The position numbers were made by a program, and so were the translations under genes. DNA of 64,000 nucleotides, taken from the NCBI GenBank assembly GCA_913058145.1, contig CAJXQM010000007.1, forward strand, positions 1 through 64,000, given 5' to 3'. The stretch is from an uncultured Colwellia sp. GTDB taxonomy: Bacteria > Pseudomonadota > Gammaproteobacteria > Enterobacterales > Alteromonadaceae. The notes beneath the pieces are model-generated. The model was given only the letters and a program-made list of their open reading frames with translations, did not search any database and had not been told where the DNA came from. Shown here piece by piece: positions 29,374-38,498 of this stretch (the stretch's first letter is position 1; the number at the start of each line of letters is the position of its first letter).

Positions 29374-29985
29374 TTATTTCGCTAGCCAAGTAGCAGAAAC
29401 GAGTGTTTTACCTTGGCAAATAACTTGACCAATAAATTTACTGTCACTAACTATTTCCCCCACTCCTTTAGGTGTGCCTGTCATAACAATATCGCCATCT
29501 TCAAGATCAATAAAATCTTGTAGCTGAGTTAAAATTTCATCCGGTTTAACCATCATTAATTCAACACCACCAGCTTGAATTATATTGCCATCAATTGCTA
29601 ATGTTAAACTCAAGTTATTATCTATTTTATCTATAAGAACAAAATCACTAAAAACAGCCGCGCCATTAAAAGCCTTAGCACGCTCCCATGGTAAGCCTTT
29701 TGCTTTCAATTTGGCTTGTAGCCTGCGCTTTGTTAAATCTAATCCTACTGCAACAGCACTAAATCTGCCTTGCTGATAAAGAAAGCATAGCTCAGCTTCA
29801 TAATGTAATGCTTCTTGGTGAAAACACTGTAACTGTGTTGAAATAGCTGAATTAGGCTTTAAAAACACCACCATTTCATCAGGGAATTCATTACCTAACT
29901 CGGCGATATGATCAACATAGTTACGGCCAATACAAATGATTTTAGATGGAATAACCGGCTTTTTATCAACAATCACTGCGTTCAT
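29374..29985 (-). CDS. fumarylacetoacetate hydrolase family protein (YcgM-like)
   Basis: The 203-residue protein is a short FAH-fold hydrolase or isomerase. It has IGRNYVDHIAELGNE near the start, the metal ligands in HYEAELCF (EXE pattern) and a conserved end with GDIVMTGTPKGVGEI. E. coli YcgM is of this type, and homologues act as acylpyruvases or oxaloacetate tautomerase/decarboxylases; the substrate here is unknown. It follows hda by 21 bp on the same strand and is convergent with csiV. Confidence 0.85.
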   Translation of the reverse strand: MNAVIVDKKPVIPSKIICIGRNYVDHIAELGNEFPDEMVVFLKPNSAISTQLQCFHQEALHYEAELCFLYQQGRFSAVAVGLDLTKRRLQAKLKAKGLPWERAKAFNGAAVFSDFVLIDKIDNNLSLTLAIDGNIIQAGGVELMMVKPDEILTQLQDFIDLEDGDIVMTGTPKGVGEIVSDSKFIGQVICQGKTLVSATWLAK

Positions 29986-30006
29986 TATGCGCTCACTATA
30001 AGTGGG

Positions 30007-30726
30007 TTAAGTTAAATGTAAAACATCTTTAATAAAAGGAATAGTTATTTTACGTTGCTCTCTTATTGATTCTTTATCAAGTATATCAAGCGAGGTAATC
30101 AAATTTCCCATGTCACGCGATAAACGATTAAGTAAAAAGTTGGCAGCTTCACTACTCAAGGTTAGACCGCGTTTAGAAGCACGGTATTGTAGTGCAGTAA
30201 CTTTTTCATCATTATCAAGCGGTTTAATCTGCTCCGTGAGTCCCCAGCTTAGACGAGAAACTAAATCAGGTAAACTAAGCCCTAGCTGAGTAGCACTTTG
30301 ATCGCCGCTGATCAGTAAATAATTATTTTGTTCTAATATTCGGTTATACAAATCAAAAATAGCTTGTTGCCAAAATTTGTTTTCAGCGATAAGTTGAATA
30401 TCATCTAAACAAATGACATCTATTTGTTCTAACCCATCTAATACTTCCACTGAGAGTAAAAGTAATTCCGCACAAGATAAACACACTGAGGTTTTATTTA
30501 ATTGCGCAGCATAGGCACTACAAGCATGAAGTAAATGAGATTTCCCTACCCCCGTTAAACCAAATAAATAAAAACTGTTTGGTTGGTTCAGCTTAGTAGT
30601 TTGGTTTGGTTCAATAAATAACTTTAATTGGCTTACCACCGCACAATTAGATTCACTCACATAGCTACCAAATGTTTCGTCGTCAGGTAATTGAACCGAC
30701 AATGTTAATTGTCCCGTATTTTTCAT
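30007..30726 (-). CDS. hda: DnaA regulatory inactivator Hda
   Basis: Hda binds the beta clamp and stimulates ATP hydrolysis by DnaA after initiation. The protein shows the DnaA-like AAA+ fold: a clamp-binding start (QLTLSVQLPDDETF), Walker A in GLTGVGKSHLL, Walker B in VICLDDIQL, and the sensor arginine region SRLSWGL. It has 239 residues from the ATG at 30726. That ATG shares its A with the stop of the upstream DUF2066 gene (TGATG), so translation is coupled, an arrangement common in this order. Confidence 0.94.
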   Translation of the reverse strand: MKNTGQLTLSVQLPDDETFGSYVSESNCAVVSQLKLFIEPNQTTKLNQPNSFYLFGLTGVGKSHLLHACSAYAAQLNKTSVCLSCAELLLLSVEVLDGLEQIDVICLDDIQLIAENKFWQQAIFDLYNRILEQNNYLLISGDQSATQLGLSLPDLVSRLSWGLTEQIKPLDNDEKVTALQYRASKRGLTLSSEAANFLLNRLSRDMGNLITSLDILDKESIREQRKITIPFIKDVLHLT

Positions 30727-31931
30727 CAATTACCCCAATAAAAAATTGGCACGGCTATTTCGCCTTCTTCATCATTAAATGTAGCCGCGTTAAATCTAGC
30801 CAGTGGATCTATAAATTGTTTAAGTTGTTTATTAAGTTTTAATGAGGCAACTAAAGTATCTGAAGAACCTATAAGTTTTAAATTAAAACGTCTTGAAGCC
30901 CCTTCTGCACTCAGCAAAGTCACTGACTTCACTGCAGATAAATTAGTTAAAAAATCAAAAACATCAACATATATTGCTAATGAATCGATATTAGCTACTT
31001 CTATAATAAAATCATTGTTACTCGTTGTTGATAAAGCATAATGTTGGTAAATCAATTCAGTTATATCAGCTAAGCCTTGCTGTAATAGCTTTTTTCGTTC
31101 ACTACCTTGGTATTGTTGAGTAAACCTTTTCTGATCACTATTTAAACTCCAACCTAGCAAATTCCAATCCAGTATATAGTCTTGTTCTTTCAATACTGTT
31201 TGAGTGCATAATAACCCGCAGTCATTAGACTCCGCATCAACTTGGCTTTCCGGTTCATACGCAAGTAAGCTTGAGTTTGATATCCTCATGACCACGATAG
31301 CCTCAGCAAAATATCTACCTGAAGCTTTCCGAATCGGTTGTTCAAAACGCCCCCAAATATCACTTAGCCTGATTTGACTAGTATCAGTTAAATCCATCAG
31401 TGGCATCATAATAGGTAGACCTCGTTGAACAGAGAAGTCATTAACAATAAAAGGTAAGTTGGAATGTGTCGAATTAGACATAACAGTACGAATCAATCCA
31501 TCTTCATTGACTAACCATAATAAAATTTGTGGACGTAAACGCCCCCATATTTCTAGGTTAGCTTGCTGAAATAGTTGATTTATTTTATCCTCATTAAAAC
31601 TAGCTAATAAGAATAATTGTTTCGTTTTATCTTCTGCTATCGGTTTTATTGTATGAATAGTTTTAAGCTGATAGCGATACTGGTTTAAATAAAGTCGATA
31701 ATCATTTAATGATTTTTTAATCATTATATTATTTAATACACTTTTGTTACCGCCTACTTTTATCATTACCGCCGCTAACGCATCTTTTAGAGCAATGCCT
31801 CTGTCAGTATTATTTCGAGAATTTATGGTAACGCTTGCTTGGTACAAGTCCTTAACTTCTACTGCTTCGGTGGCTGTAAAAGGTAAAAGACTGGCCATAA
31901 CAAGAAGTAAAGGAATTAATGTTTTAAACAT
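30726..31931 (-). CDS. DUF2066 domain protein
   Basis: This 401-residue protein has a signal peptide (about 23 residues, ending TEA) and the DUF2066 N-terminal region, starting LYQASVTINSRNNTDRGIALK. The family is secreted or periplasmic, is regularly found upstream of hda and near purM in Gammaproteobacteria, and has no known function. The stop overlaps the hda start by one base. It is divergent from purM, with 206 bp between start codons. Confidence 0.88.
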   Translation of the reverse strand: MFKTLIPLLLVMASLLPFTATEAVEVKDLYQASVTINSRNNTDRGIALKDALAAVMIKVGGNKSVLNNIMIKKSLNDYRLYLNQYRYQLKTIHTIKPIAEDKTKQLFLLASFNEDKINQLFQQANLEIWGRLRPQILLWLVNEDGLIRTVMSNSTHSNLPFIVNDFSVQRGLPIMMPLMDLTDTSQIRLSDIWGRFEQPIRKASGRYFAEAIVVMRISNSSLLAYEPESQVDAESNDCGLLCTQTVLKEQDYILDWNLLGWSLNSDQKRFTQQYQGSERKKLLQQGLADITELIYQHYALSTTSNNDFIIEVANIDSLAIYVDVFDFLTNLSAVKSVTLLSAEGASRRFNLKLIGSSDTLVASLKLNKQLKQFIDPLARFNAATFNDEEGEIAVPIFYWGN

Positions 31932-32072
31932 AGTGAATTTTTAAGGTTAATATATATCAATAATGTTACCACAATCACACCATTTTATACTGCCAAATAA
32001 AAAAATTTATCTATTTGATATAAAGATTTTGAGTATGTGCTCGGGCACTGGTAGAATAGCCATCTTTTAAAT

Positions 32073-32103
32073 CTAACTACGCTTATTATCTAAGCTTAGT
32101 TAG
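32073..32103. promoter_or_regulatory. stem-loop upstream of purM
   Basis: CTAACTACGCTT (32073-32084) pairs with AAGCTTAGTTAG (32092-32103) at 11 of 12 positions with a 7-nt loop. It lies 34 bp before the purM start, probably in the leader. No PurR-type operator is visible. Confidence 0.45.
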
Positions 32104-32137
32104 GTCTTATTCTATCGGTAATTTTTTGAGGTTTCCC

Positions 32138-33181
32138 GTGAGCGAACAAAAACAGTCTTTAAGCTATAAAGATGCTGGTGTTGATATTGATGCTGGTAAC
32201 GCCCTTGTTGAAAACATTAAAGGTGCAGTTAAACGCACTACTCGCCCTGAAGTTATGGGCGGTTTAGGTGGTTTTGGTAGTGTTTGTCAATTACCAACAG
32301 GCTATAAAGAGCCAGTTTTAGTTGCAGGTACTGACGGCGTGGGAACCAAATTACGCTTAGCCATTGATTTAGATAAACATGACACAGTCGGTATTGATCT
32401 AGTTGCTATGTGTGTTAACGACCTTATCGTACAAGGTGCTGAGCCATTATTTTTCTTAGATTACTATGCCACTGCAAAACTTGATGTCGCTGTAGCGTCA
32501 TCTGTTGTAGAAGGTATTGCCGAGGGATGTATTCAAGCCGGTTGTGCACTTGTTGGTGGTGAAACTGCAGAAATGCCAGGCATGTACCACAAGGGCGATT
32601 ATGATATCGCCGGATTTTGTGTTGGTATTGCCGAAAAATCACGTTTAATTGATGGCACTAAAGTTGCTGCCGGTGATCAATTAATCGCTTTAGGTGCTTC
32701 AGGTCCTCATTCAAATGGTTTTTCATTAATTCGTAAAGTATTGGAAGTTAACAAGACTGATACGACTACTGAGCAACTTGATGGAAAAGCCATTAGCGAA
32801 CATTTACTTGAACCAACTAAGATTTACGTTAAGTCTGTTTTAGCGTTACTTAAAGACGTTGAAGTTCACGCTTTGTCACATATCACTGGTGGTGGCTTTT
32901 GGGAAAATATTCCACGCGTTCTACCTGAAACAGCACAAGCCGTGATCAATGGTGAAAGTTGGGAATGGCCGGTAATATTTAATTGGTTAAAAGACAATGG
33001 TAATATTACTGAACATGAAATGTACCGTACCTTTAACTGTGGTGTCGGCATGATCATCGTAGTACCAAAAGATAAAGTAGCGCAAAGTATTGAAATACTT
33101 ACCGCTCACGGTGAAAAAGCTTGGCACATTGGCGCAATCAGCGATAAAGCTGATGGTGAAGAGCAAGTTATCTTTTCGTAA
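32138..33181 (+). CDS. purM: phosphoribosylformylglycinamidine cyclo-ligase
   Basis: PurM closes the imidazole ring of the purine precursor (FGAM to AIR) using ATP. The 347-residue protein shows [14 protein letters not shown] at the start, the conserved segment [19 protein letters not shown] and [11 protein letters not shown]. The start is GTG at 32138 with GAGG upstream; the TTG at 32126 overlaps that ribosome site. It is followed by purN, as in most Gammaproteobacteria, but with an intrinsic terminator in between. Confidence 0.96.
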   Translation: MSEQKQSLSYKDAGVDIDAGNALVENIKGAVKRTTRPEVMGGLGGFGSVCQLPTGYKEPVLVAGTDGVGTKLRLAIDLDKHDTVGIDLVAMCVNDLIVQGAEPLFFLDYYATAKLDVAVASSVVEGIAEGCIQAGCALVGGETAEMPGMYHKGDYDIAGFCVGIAEKSRLIDGTKVAAGDQLIALGASGPHSNGFSLIRKVLEVNKTDTTTEQLDGKAISEHLLEPTKIYVKSVLALLKDVEVHALSHITGGGFWENIPRVLPETAQAVINGESWEWPVIFNWLKDNGNITEHEMYRTFNCGVGMIIVVPKDKVAQSIEILTAHGEKAWHIGAISDKADGEEQVIFS

Positions 33182-33209
33182 TAAAAGACGGTAAGTAAAA
33201 ATACAAGTA

Positions 33210-33236
33210 AAGGGGCTAATCATTAGCCCCTTTTAT
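33210..33236 (+). terminator. intrinsic terminator between purM and purN
   Basis: AAGGGGCTAA (33210-33219) pairs with TTAGCCCCTT (33223-33232), closed by a 3-nt loop and followed by TTATTT. It lies 28 bp after the purM stop and 29 bp before the purN start, so it should reduce read-through within the purMN unit. Confidence 0.8.
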
Positions 33237-33260
33237 TTATCTAAAGAAAAAGGAAAATAC

Positions 33261-33917
33261 ATGTCTAGCCGAATCGTTGTATTAATCTCGGGCAGTGGTA
33301 CTAATTTGCAAGCGATTATTGATGCCAGCGAAGTAGCTGATTACCCCGGCTCTGTCGTTGCGGTTGTCTCTAATAAAAGTGATGCTTACGGTTTAACACG
33401 CGCTGAAAATGCAAATATCGCCGCTGTTGCTTTATCTCATAAAGACTTCGATAGTCGTGAAAGTTATGATCAAGCTTTAATCACTAAAATTGACCAATTC
33501 TCCCCCGATGTGATTGTCCTAGCAGGGTTTATGCGTATTCTTTCACCGGCTTTTGTACAATATTATCAAGGTAAGCTAGTCAATATTCACCCATCATTAC
33601 TACCAAAATATCAGGGGCTTAATACACATCAACGTGCTATTGATGCTGGCGATAAAGTACATGGCGTCAGTGTTCATTTTGTTACCGAAGAGCTTGATGG
33701 TGGCCCCGTAATTTTACAAGCAAAAGTCCCTGTATTTGAAGGTGATTCTAGCGATGATTTAGCCGCACGTATTCATGAACAAGAACACAGAATTTACCCT
33801 TTAGTGGTTAAATGGCTATGTGAAAAACGCCTTAGTATGACAACAGAATGTCAAAATGAGCACGCAATTTTAGACGGCTGCACATTACCTGCTTGTGGTT
33901 ATGCGAACGACGAATAA
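33261..33917 (+). CDS. purN: phosphoribosylglycinamide formyltransferase
   Basis: PurN formylates GAR with 10-formyltetrahydrofolate. The 218-residue protein has VLISGSGTNLQAIID at the N-terminus, VLAGFMRILSP, the catalytic triad region NIHPSLLPKYQGLNTH (Asn and His) and GVSVHFVTEELDGGP with the catalytic Asp. The ribosome site AAAGGAAA precedes the ATG. It follows purM after a terminator hairpin. Confidence 0.96.
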   Translation: MSSRIVVLISGSGTNLQAIIDASEVADYPGSVVAVVSNKSDAYGLTRAENANIAAVALSHKDFDSRESYDQALITKIDQFSPDVIVLAGFMRILSPAFVQYYQGKLVNIHPSLLPKYQGLNTHQRAIDAGDKVHGVSVHFVTEELDGGPVILQAKVPVFEGDSSDDLAARIHEQEHRIYPLVVKWLCEKRLSMTTECQNEHAILDGCTLPACGYANDE

Positions 33918-33923
33918 ACTGTT

Positions 33924-33958
33924 AGTATAAAGGTAAGCTATTTCCTTACCTTTATACT
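33924..33958 (+). promoter_or_regulatory. perfect 14-bp hairpin at the ribosome site of the DUF3108 gene
   Basis: AGTATAAAGGTAAG (33924-33937) and CTTACCTTTATACT (33945-33958) pair without mismatch around a 7-nt loop. The hairpin ends 9 bp before the GTG start at 33968 and follows the purN stop by 6 bp. It lacks a T-run. It may weakly terminate purN transcripts, or limit ribosome access to the next gene, whose only GGA lies at the foot of the stem. Confidence 0.7.
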
Positions 33959-33967
33959 GGATTATTT

Positions 33968-34732
33968 GTGTTAATTAAATTTCTCTCATCTTTTTTACTT
34001 ACGTTTTTATCACTCTCTTGCTTTTTTAGTTACGCCAATACCAACCGACCCATTGACAGCCAAAAAATCTTACCCGCATTTTCTGCGCAATATACCGTTT
34101 TACATAAATCAGAACCTGTTGGTAGTGCCACAAGAGCACTAAGTTATCAAGCAGATGGCAGCATAACGTATCATTATAAAACAGATGTAGAATGGCTGAT
34201 TTTTTCTCAAGTTCGTAGTGAAACGTCAATACTTACAATAGATAACAACAAAGTAATACCAAAGCATTATATATATACGAGAGAAGGTACAGGCAGAAAT
34301 AAACGCTATGAGTGGCGTTATAATACCGCAACAGGAAAAGCTAGAGATATTGAACGAAAAAGAGATCATCAAATTGATTTCTCTAATAATCTACAAGACA
34401 AACTGAGTTATCACCTACAGCATCGCTTAAATTTAATGATAAACGCTAATCAAACGCGTTATACCTATCCCGTTATCAACACGTCAGGTTCAATTAAAGA
34501 TTATATTTATCAGTATGATGATGAAGAGGAGTTAATGTTACCTTATGGTTTAATTAAAACCATTCGTTTTAAACGAGAGGTAAAAGAAAAAGAACGAGTA
34601 ACCTATGCTTGGTTTGCTCCTGAACTAGATTACTTATTAGTCAAACTTTATCAGAAAAAAGCTGGAACTGAACAATTTGAAGCTCAGCTATCTAGTCTAA
34701 CAATCGAGGAAAAAGACATTAAAAAATTGTAG
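33968..34732 (+). CDS. DUF3108 domain protein
   Basis: This 254-residue protein has a signal peptide (about 23 residues, ending YA). A DUF3108 beta-rich domain follows from PAFSAQYTVLHKSEPVGSATR to the C-terminus, including DKLSYHLQHRL and YAWFAPELDYLLVKL. The family is periplasmic or outer-membrane associated, is often found after purMN, and has no assigned function. It starts with GTG, and a strong hairpin lies directly before it. Confidence 0.88.
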   Translation: MLIKFLSSFLLTFLSLSCFFSYANTNRPIDSQKILPAFSAQYTVLHKSEPVGSATRALSYQADGSITYHYKTDVEWLIFSQVRSETSILTIDNNKVIPKHYIYTREGTGRNKRYEWRYNTATGKARDIERKRDHQIDFSNNLQDKLSYHLQHRLNLMINANQTRYTYPVINTSGSIKDYIYQYDDEEELMLPYGLIKTIRFKREVKEKERVTYAWFAPELDYLLVKLYQKKAGTEQFEAQLSSLTIEEKDIKKL

Positions 34733-34739
34733 TTTAATC

Positions 34740-34769
34740 TTTAAATATAACTTTAAATATAACTTTAAA
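34740..34769. repeat. 12-bp AT-rich tandem repeat
   Basis: TTTAAATATAAC occurs at 34740-34751 and 34752-34763, followed by a partial third copy TTTAAA. It lies in the gap between the convergent DUF3108 and amidotransferase genes. Confidence 0.8.
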
Positions 34770-34833
34770 GTCATTTTAAACTCAAACTTACCGGAAAAGA
34801 TCATAAGTATTTTATCATCCTTCCGTGATTAAA

Positions 34834-35619
34834 CTAGCTTTCTACACCACAAGCAATTGACTCGCCTAAGCAAAACAAATGCCAATGACCCGCACTCATT
34901 TTGTGCCATGTTTCATCATCTGTTAATGGTTTAGTGGCAATAACGGTCACTATATCTTTATCGGTTGTTTCTTTATGAAAGTCTACAGCCACCTCAACAT
35001 CAATTAAGCTAGCTTTGCCAAAAGGAGCACGCCGAGTAATCCAATGTAAATTATTTGAACAATAAGCAAATAAATACTCACCATCAGTAATAATCATATT
35101 TGCCACGCCAAGCTCATCTATTTTCCATGTCAGTGTAGCAATAAAGCCAAATAGAACTTTAGCTGGCGGTTGCTCTTCACCAAACTTATAATGAAGTTGA
35201 TCTAAAATCCAACAAAAAGCATGTTCGCTATCTGTGGTTCCTATCGGTAAATGTAATTTAATGGGTAGTTCTTCAGCAAAACCTTTTAATTGTCCATTAT
35301 GAGCATAAGTCCAATTTTTACCCCACATTTGACGAATAAAGGGGTGAGTGTTTTCTAAACAAACGCCCCCTGAGTTGGCTTGGCGAATATGACAAACCAC
35401 CGCCTCACTTTTCATTGGATACTTTGTAACTAACTCAGCAATAGGTGAATGAGCACTTGGCTTAGGATCTTTAAAACTTCGACACCCCTTACCTTCGTAA
35501 AATGTAACACCCCAACCATCTTTATGGGGACCGGTATTTCCCCCTCGCTGCATCAAACCACTAAAACTAAAACAAATATCTGTTGGTACATTAGCTGACA
35601 TCGCTAAAAGCTCGCACAT
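34834..35619 (-). CDS. class II glutamine amidotransferase, YafJ type
   Basis: This 261-residue protein is an N-terminal nucleophile amidotransferase. Cys2 after the start methionine is the nucleophile (MCELLAMSAN). The glutamine-site segments CHIRQANSG and NTHPFIRQMWGKNWTYAHNGQLKG are present. No synthetase domain is attached, as in E. coli YafJ, so it may act as a glutaminase-like enzyme or with an unknown partner. It is monocistronic and divergent from fadE. Confidence 0.88.
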   Translation of the reverse strand: MCELLAMSANVPTDICFSFSGLMQRGGNTGPHKDGWGVTFYEGKGCRSFKDPKPSAHSPIAELVTKYPMKSEAVVCHIRQANSGGVCLENTHPFIRQMWGKNWTYAHNGQLKGFAEELPIKLHLPIGTTDSEHAFCWILDQLHYKFGEEQPPAKVLFGFIATLTWKIDELGVANMIITDGEYLFAYCSNNLHWITRRAPFGKASLIDVEVAVDFHKETTDKDIVTVIATKPLTDDETWHKMSAGHWHLFCLGESIACGVES

Positions 35620-35965
35620 AACTAAACCCTAAATAAAATCGTAAACTAAACATAAAGAACACCAAAACTTATAATAAAATAGCCCTTATACCGCTCAAGC
35701 TAACTAAGTTATTTTTTTAAATAGTCTAAACATCCAATAACATCGTTGCTTTGAATCACAATAGATAATCTATTGCTCAATTAAGCGTCTTATTCTTGAA
35801 TAATTTACCCTCATTAAAATTTGAACCATTAATTAATTTAATTGGTAAAACTTATGTTGGCTATCTTATTTATTTCATCTATAACTAGATTATACCGTTA
35901 AAGCAGTGTTTACATTCAACTAGTTTCTCCTGTTGATGCTTTATTCATTAATATAAGGATAATTT
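35620..35965. other. divergent promoter region of the amidotransferase and fadE genes, with two dyads
   Basis: The 346-bp gap has no gene. CAATAGATAATCTATTG (35759-35775) is a perfect 17-bp palindrome. A second dyad at 35825-35846 has the ends ACCA and TGGT, with TTAA pairs inside. Either could be an operator for fadE, but neither fits the FadR pattern seen elsewhere in the window. Confidence 0.45.
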
Positions 35966-38401
35966 GTGGATATTTTTCTCTGGCTCATCGCTGCATTTTC
36001 ATTAACTTGGTTTATGAGCTATGTGAGAGCATCGCTATCAACCTATACTTTTGCATTCATGGCGCTATTAGCTATTGGTACCTTTTTAAATACTATCGGT
36101 TTCGTTTCTTGGTTATTATTTTCTGTCATTGCCCTACCATTAAATATTGACATTATTCGCCGGCAATTTATCAGTATGCCATTGTTAAAGTTATTTAAAA
36201 AAATAATGCCACAAATGTCCGAAACGGAAAAACAGGCTATAGATGCAGGCACAACTTGGTTTGATGCTGAACTATTTCGTGGTAATCCAGATTGGACAAA
36301 ATTACATAATTACCCCCAACCTCGACTTAGTGCACAAGAGAAAGCCTTCTTAGACGGACCCGTTGAGCAAGTTTGCGCCATGGTAAATGATTGGCATACT
36401 ACTCACGAGATTGCCGATCTTTCACCAGAGGTTTGGCAATTTCTAAAAGAGAATCAATTTTTTGCAATGATTATCAAAAAGAAATATGGCGGATTAGAAT
36501 TCTCAGCTTTTGCCCAATCAAGAGTGTTACAAAAACTTACCGGAGTCAGTTCAGTATTAGCGAGTACCGTTGGTGTACCAAATTCATTAGGTCCCGGGGA
36601 ATTATTGCAAGAATACGGCACCAAAGCACAGCAAGATTATTATTTACCTCGTCTTGCTAAAGGACAAGAAATTCCCTGTTTTGCCCTAACCAGCCCTGAG
36701 GCAGGATCCGATGCAAGTGCAATTCCTGATACTGGTATTATTTGCCGACAACCATTTGAAGGTAAAGATATTTTGGGAATGCGACTTAATTGGGATAAAC
36801 GTTATATTACGCTTGCGCCCATCGCTACCGTGCTAGGTTTAGCGTTTAAATTAGAAGACCCTGATAATTTATTTAGTGATAAAAAAGAGTTAGGTATAAC
36901 ATGTGCGCTTATTCCAACCAATATAGAAGGGGTCACTATCGGTAGACGACACTTTCCATTAAATATCCCTTTTCAAAATGGTCCTACACAGGGTAAAGAT
37001 GTCTTTGTACCCCTTGATTATATTATTGGTGGTAGTGACATGGCTGGGCAAGGTTGGCGCATGCTAGTAGAATGTTTATCTGTTGGTCGTGCTATTACCC
37101 TGCCTTCAAACAGTGCTGGTTGTATTAAAACGGTTGCATTGGCTACAGGTGCCTATAGCCGTATACGTCATCAATTTAAACTACCCATTGGTAAAATGGA
37201 GGGTATTGAAGAGGCGTTAGCTCGCATTGGTGGTAATGCTTATTTAATGGATGCCGTAACAATAATGTCTACAGGGGCCATTGATCTTGGTGAAAAACCC
37301 TCTGTTATATCAGCGATTGCAAAGTATCATCTAACAGAAAAAATGCGTTCCTCAATGATTGATGCCATGGATATCCATGGTGGAAAAGGTATTTGCATGG
37401 GGCCAAGTAATTACCTTGCCCGAAGTTATCAAGGTGCTCCTATCGCTATTACCGTGGAAGGTGCAAACATTCTAACACGCAGTTTAATTATTTATGGTCA
37501 AGGCGCTATTCGCTGTCATCCCTATGTACTAGCAGAACTTCAAGCAGTCAATAATAATAATGAAGAACAAGGATTAAATGATTTTGATCATGCATTATTT
37601 GGTCATATTGGTTTTAGCCTTAGTAACATTAGTCGCAGTTTAAGCTGTTCATTTACTGGTTCACATTTTTTATCTAGCCCTTTTGCTGATGAAACTAAAC
37701 GTTATTATCAATTATTAACGCGCTTCAGTGCTAATTTGGCCCTGCTCAGTGATATTTCGATGTTAGCAATAGGCGCTGATTTAAAAAGAAAGGAGCGAAT
37801 TTCAGCACGTCTTGGTGATGTATTAAGCCATCTATATCTATCAAGTTCTTGCTTGAAACGCTTTAATGATGAAGGCAGGAAACAAGAAGACTTACCTCTA
37901 CTGCAGTGGGCTGTTGAAGATTCATTATTTTCTATTCAACAAGCACTTGATGCGCTACTAAATAATTTCCCTAACAAATGGCTTGCTCGCAGTTTACGGC
38001 TAATTATTTTCCCTTTAGGCACTTGGTTAACAAAGCCGAGTGATAGCTTAGATCATCAAATCGCCACCTTATTACAAACACCTAGTGACGTTAGAACACG
38101 ACTTGGTAAAGATCAATATTTAACACGTGATGGCAATAATGTTTTTGGTCTGTTGGATCAAACGTTGGAAGATATCATTGCCTGTGAACCTATTTTCACT
38201 AAAGTATGTATTGCGTTGGAGACAGAATTACCCTTTTACCATCTAGATAAAGTGGCCAAACTTGGTTTAAGCGTTAATGCTATTTCAGCAACTGAAGCGG
38301 CATTACTCATTAAAACAGAACAAGGTCGACAGGCTATTATTGCCGTTGATGATTTTGATCCTAATGAACTCATAAGCAATAAAATAGATAAGACGACATA
38401 A
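35966..38401 (+). CDS. fadE: acyl-CoA dehydrogenase FadE
   Basis: FadE catalyses the first step of fatty acid beta-oxidation. The N-terminal 60 residues contain two membrane helices, as in E. coli FadE. A flavin-dependent ACAD core follows with [14 protein letters not shown] and the C-terminal motif [31 protein letters not shown] carries the likely catalytic glutamate. A C-terminal domain of about 270 residues completes the protein. The 811 residues match the large FadE class. It starts with GTG at 35966 after AAGGA. It is monocistronic and ends at a bidirectional terminator. Confidence 0.95.
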   Translation: MDIFLWLIAAFSLTWFMSYVRASLSTYTFAFMALLAIGTFLNTIGFVSWLLFSVIALPLNIDIIRRQFISMPLLKLFKKIMPQMSETEKQAIDAGTTWFDAELFRGNPDWTKLHNYPQPRLSAQEKAFLDGPVEQVCAMVNDWHTTHEIADLSPEVWQFLKENQFFAMIIKKKYGGLEFSAFAQSRVLQKLTGVSSVLASTVGVPNSLGPGELLQEYGTKAQQDYYLPRLAKGQEIPCFALTSPEAGSDASAIPDTGIICRQPFEGKDILGMRLNWDKRYITLAPIATVLGLAFKLEDPDNLFSDKKELGITCALIPTNIEGVTIGRRHFPLNIPFQNGPTQGKDVFVPLDYIIGGSDMAGQGWRMLVECLSVGRAITLPSNSAGCIKTVALATGAYSRIRHQFKLPIGKMEGIEEALARIGGNAYLMDAVTIMSTGAIDLGEKPSVISAIAKYHLTEKMRSSMIDAMDIHGGKGICMGPSNYLARSYQGAPIAITVEGANILTRSLIIYGQGAIRCHPYVLAELQAVNNNNEEQGLNDFDHALFGHIGFSLSNISRSLSCSFTGSHFLSSPFADETKRYYQLLTRFSANLALLSDISMLAIGADLKRKERISARLGDVLSHLYLSSSCLKRFNDEGRKQEDLPLLQWAVEDSLFSIQQALDALLNNFPNKWLARSLRLIIFPLGTWLTKPSDSLDHQIATLLQTPSDVRTRLGKDQYLTRDGNNVFGLLDQTLEDIIACEPIFTKVCIALETELPFYHLDKVAKLGLSVNAISATEAALLIKTEQGRQAIIAVDDFDPNELISNKIDKTT

Positions 38402-38433
38402 ATTAAAATTAGTATCGCTAATTTTATAAGAAA

Positions 38434-38465
38434 AAAAACGCACAAGTATTAACTTGTGCGTTTTT
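38434..38465. terminator. bidirectional intrinsic terminator
   Basis: AACGCACAAGT and ACTTGTGCGTT pair around ATTA, with an A-run on the left (38431-38438) and a T-run on the right (38461-38465). It ends fadE on the plus strand and the ACAD gene at 38499 on the minus strand. Confidence 0.9.
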
Positions 38466-38498
38466 ATTCAACCAATAGACTTATTTAAGGAATAAACT

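Noticed and set aside
32030-32137. PurR operator before purM
   Set aside because: No match to the 16-bp PurR palindrome was seen.
35900-35935. TTCAACTAGTTTCT as a PsrA-type site before fadE
   Set aside because: The symmetry expected for PsrA is not met; only one half looks similar.
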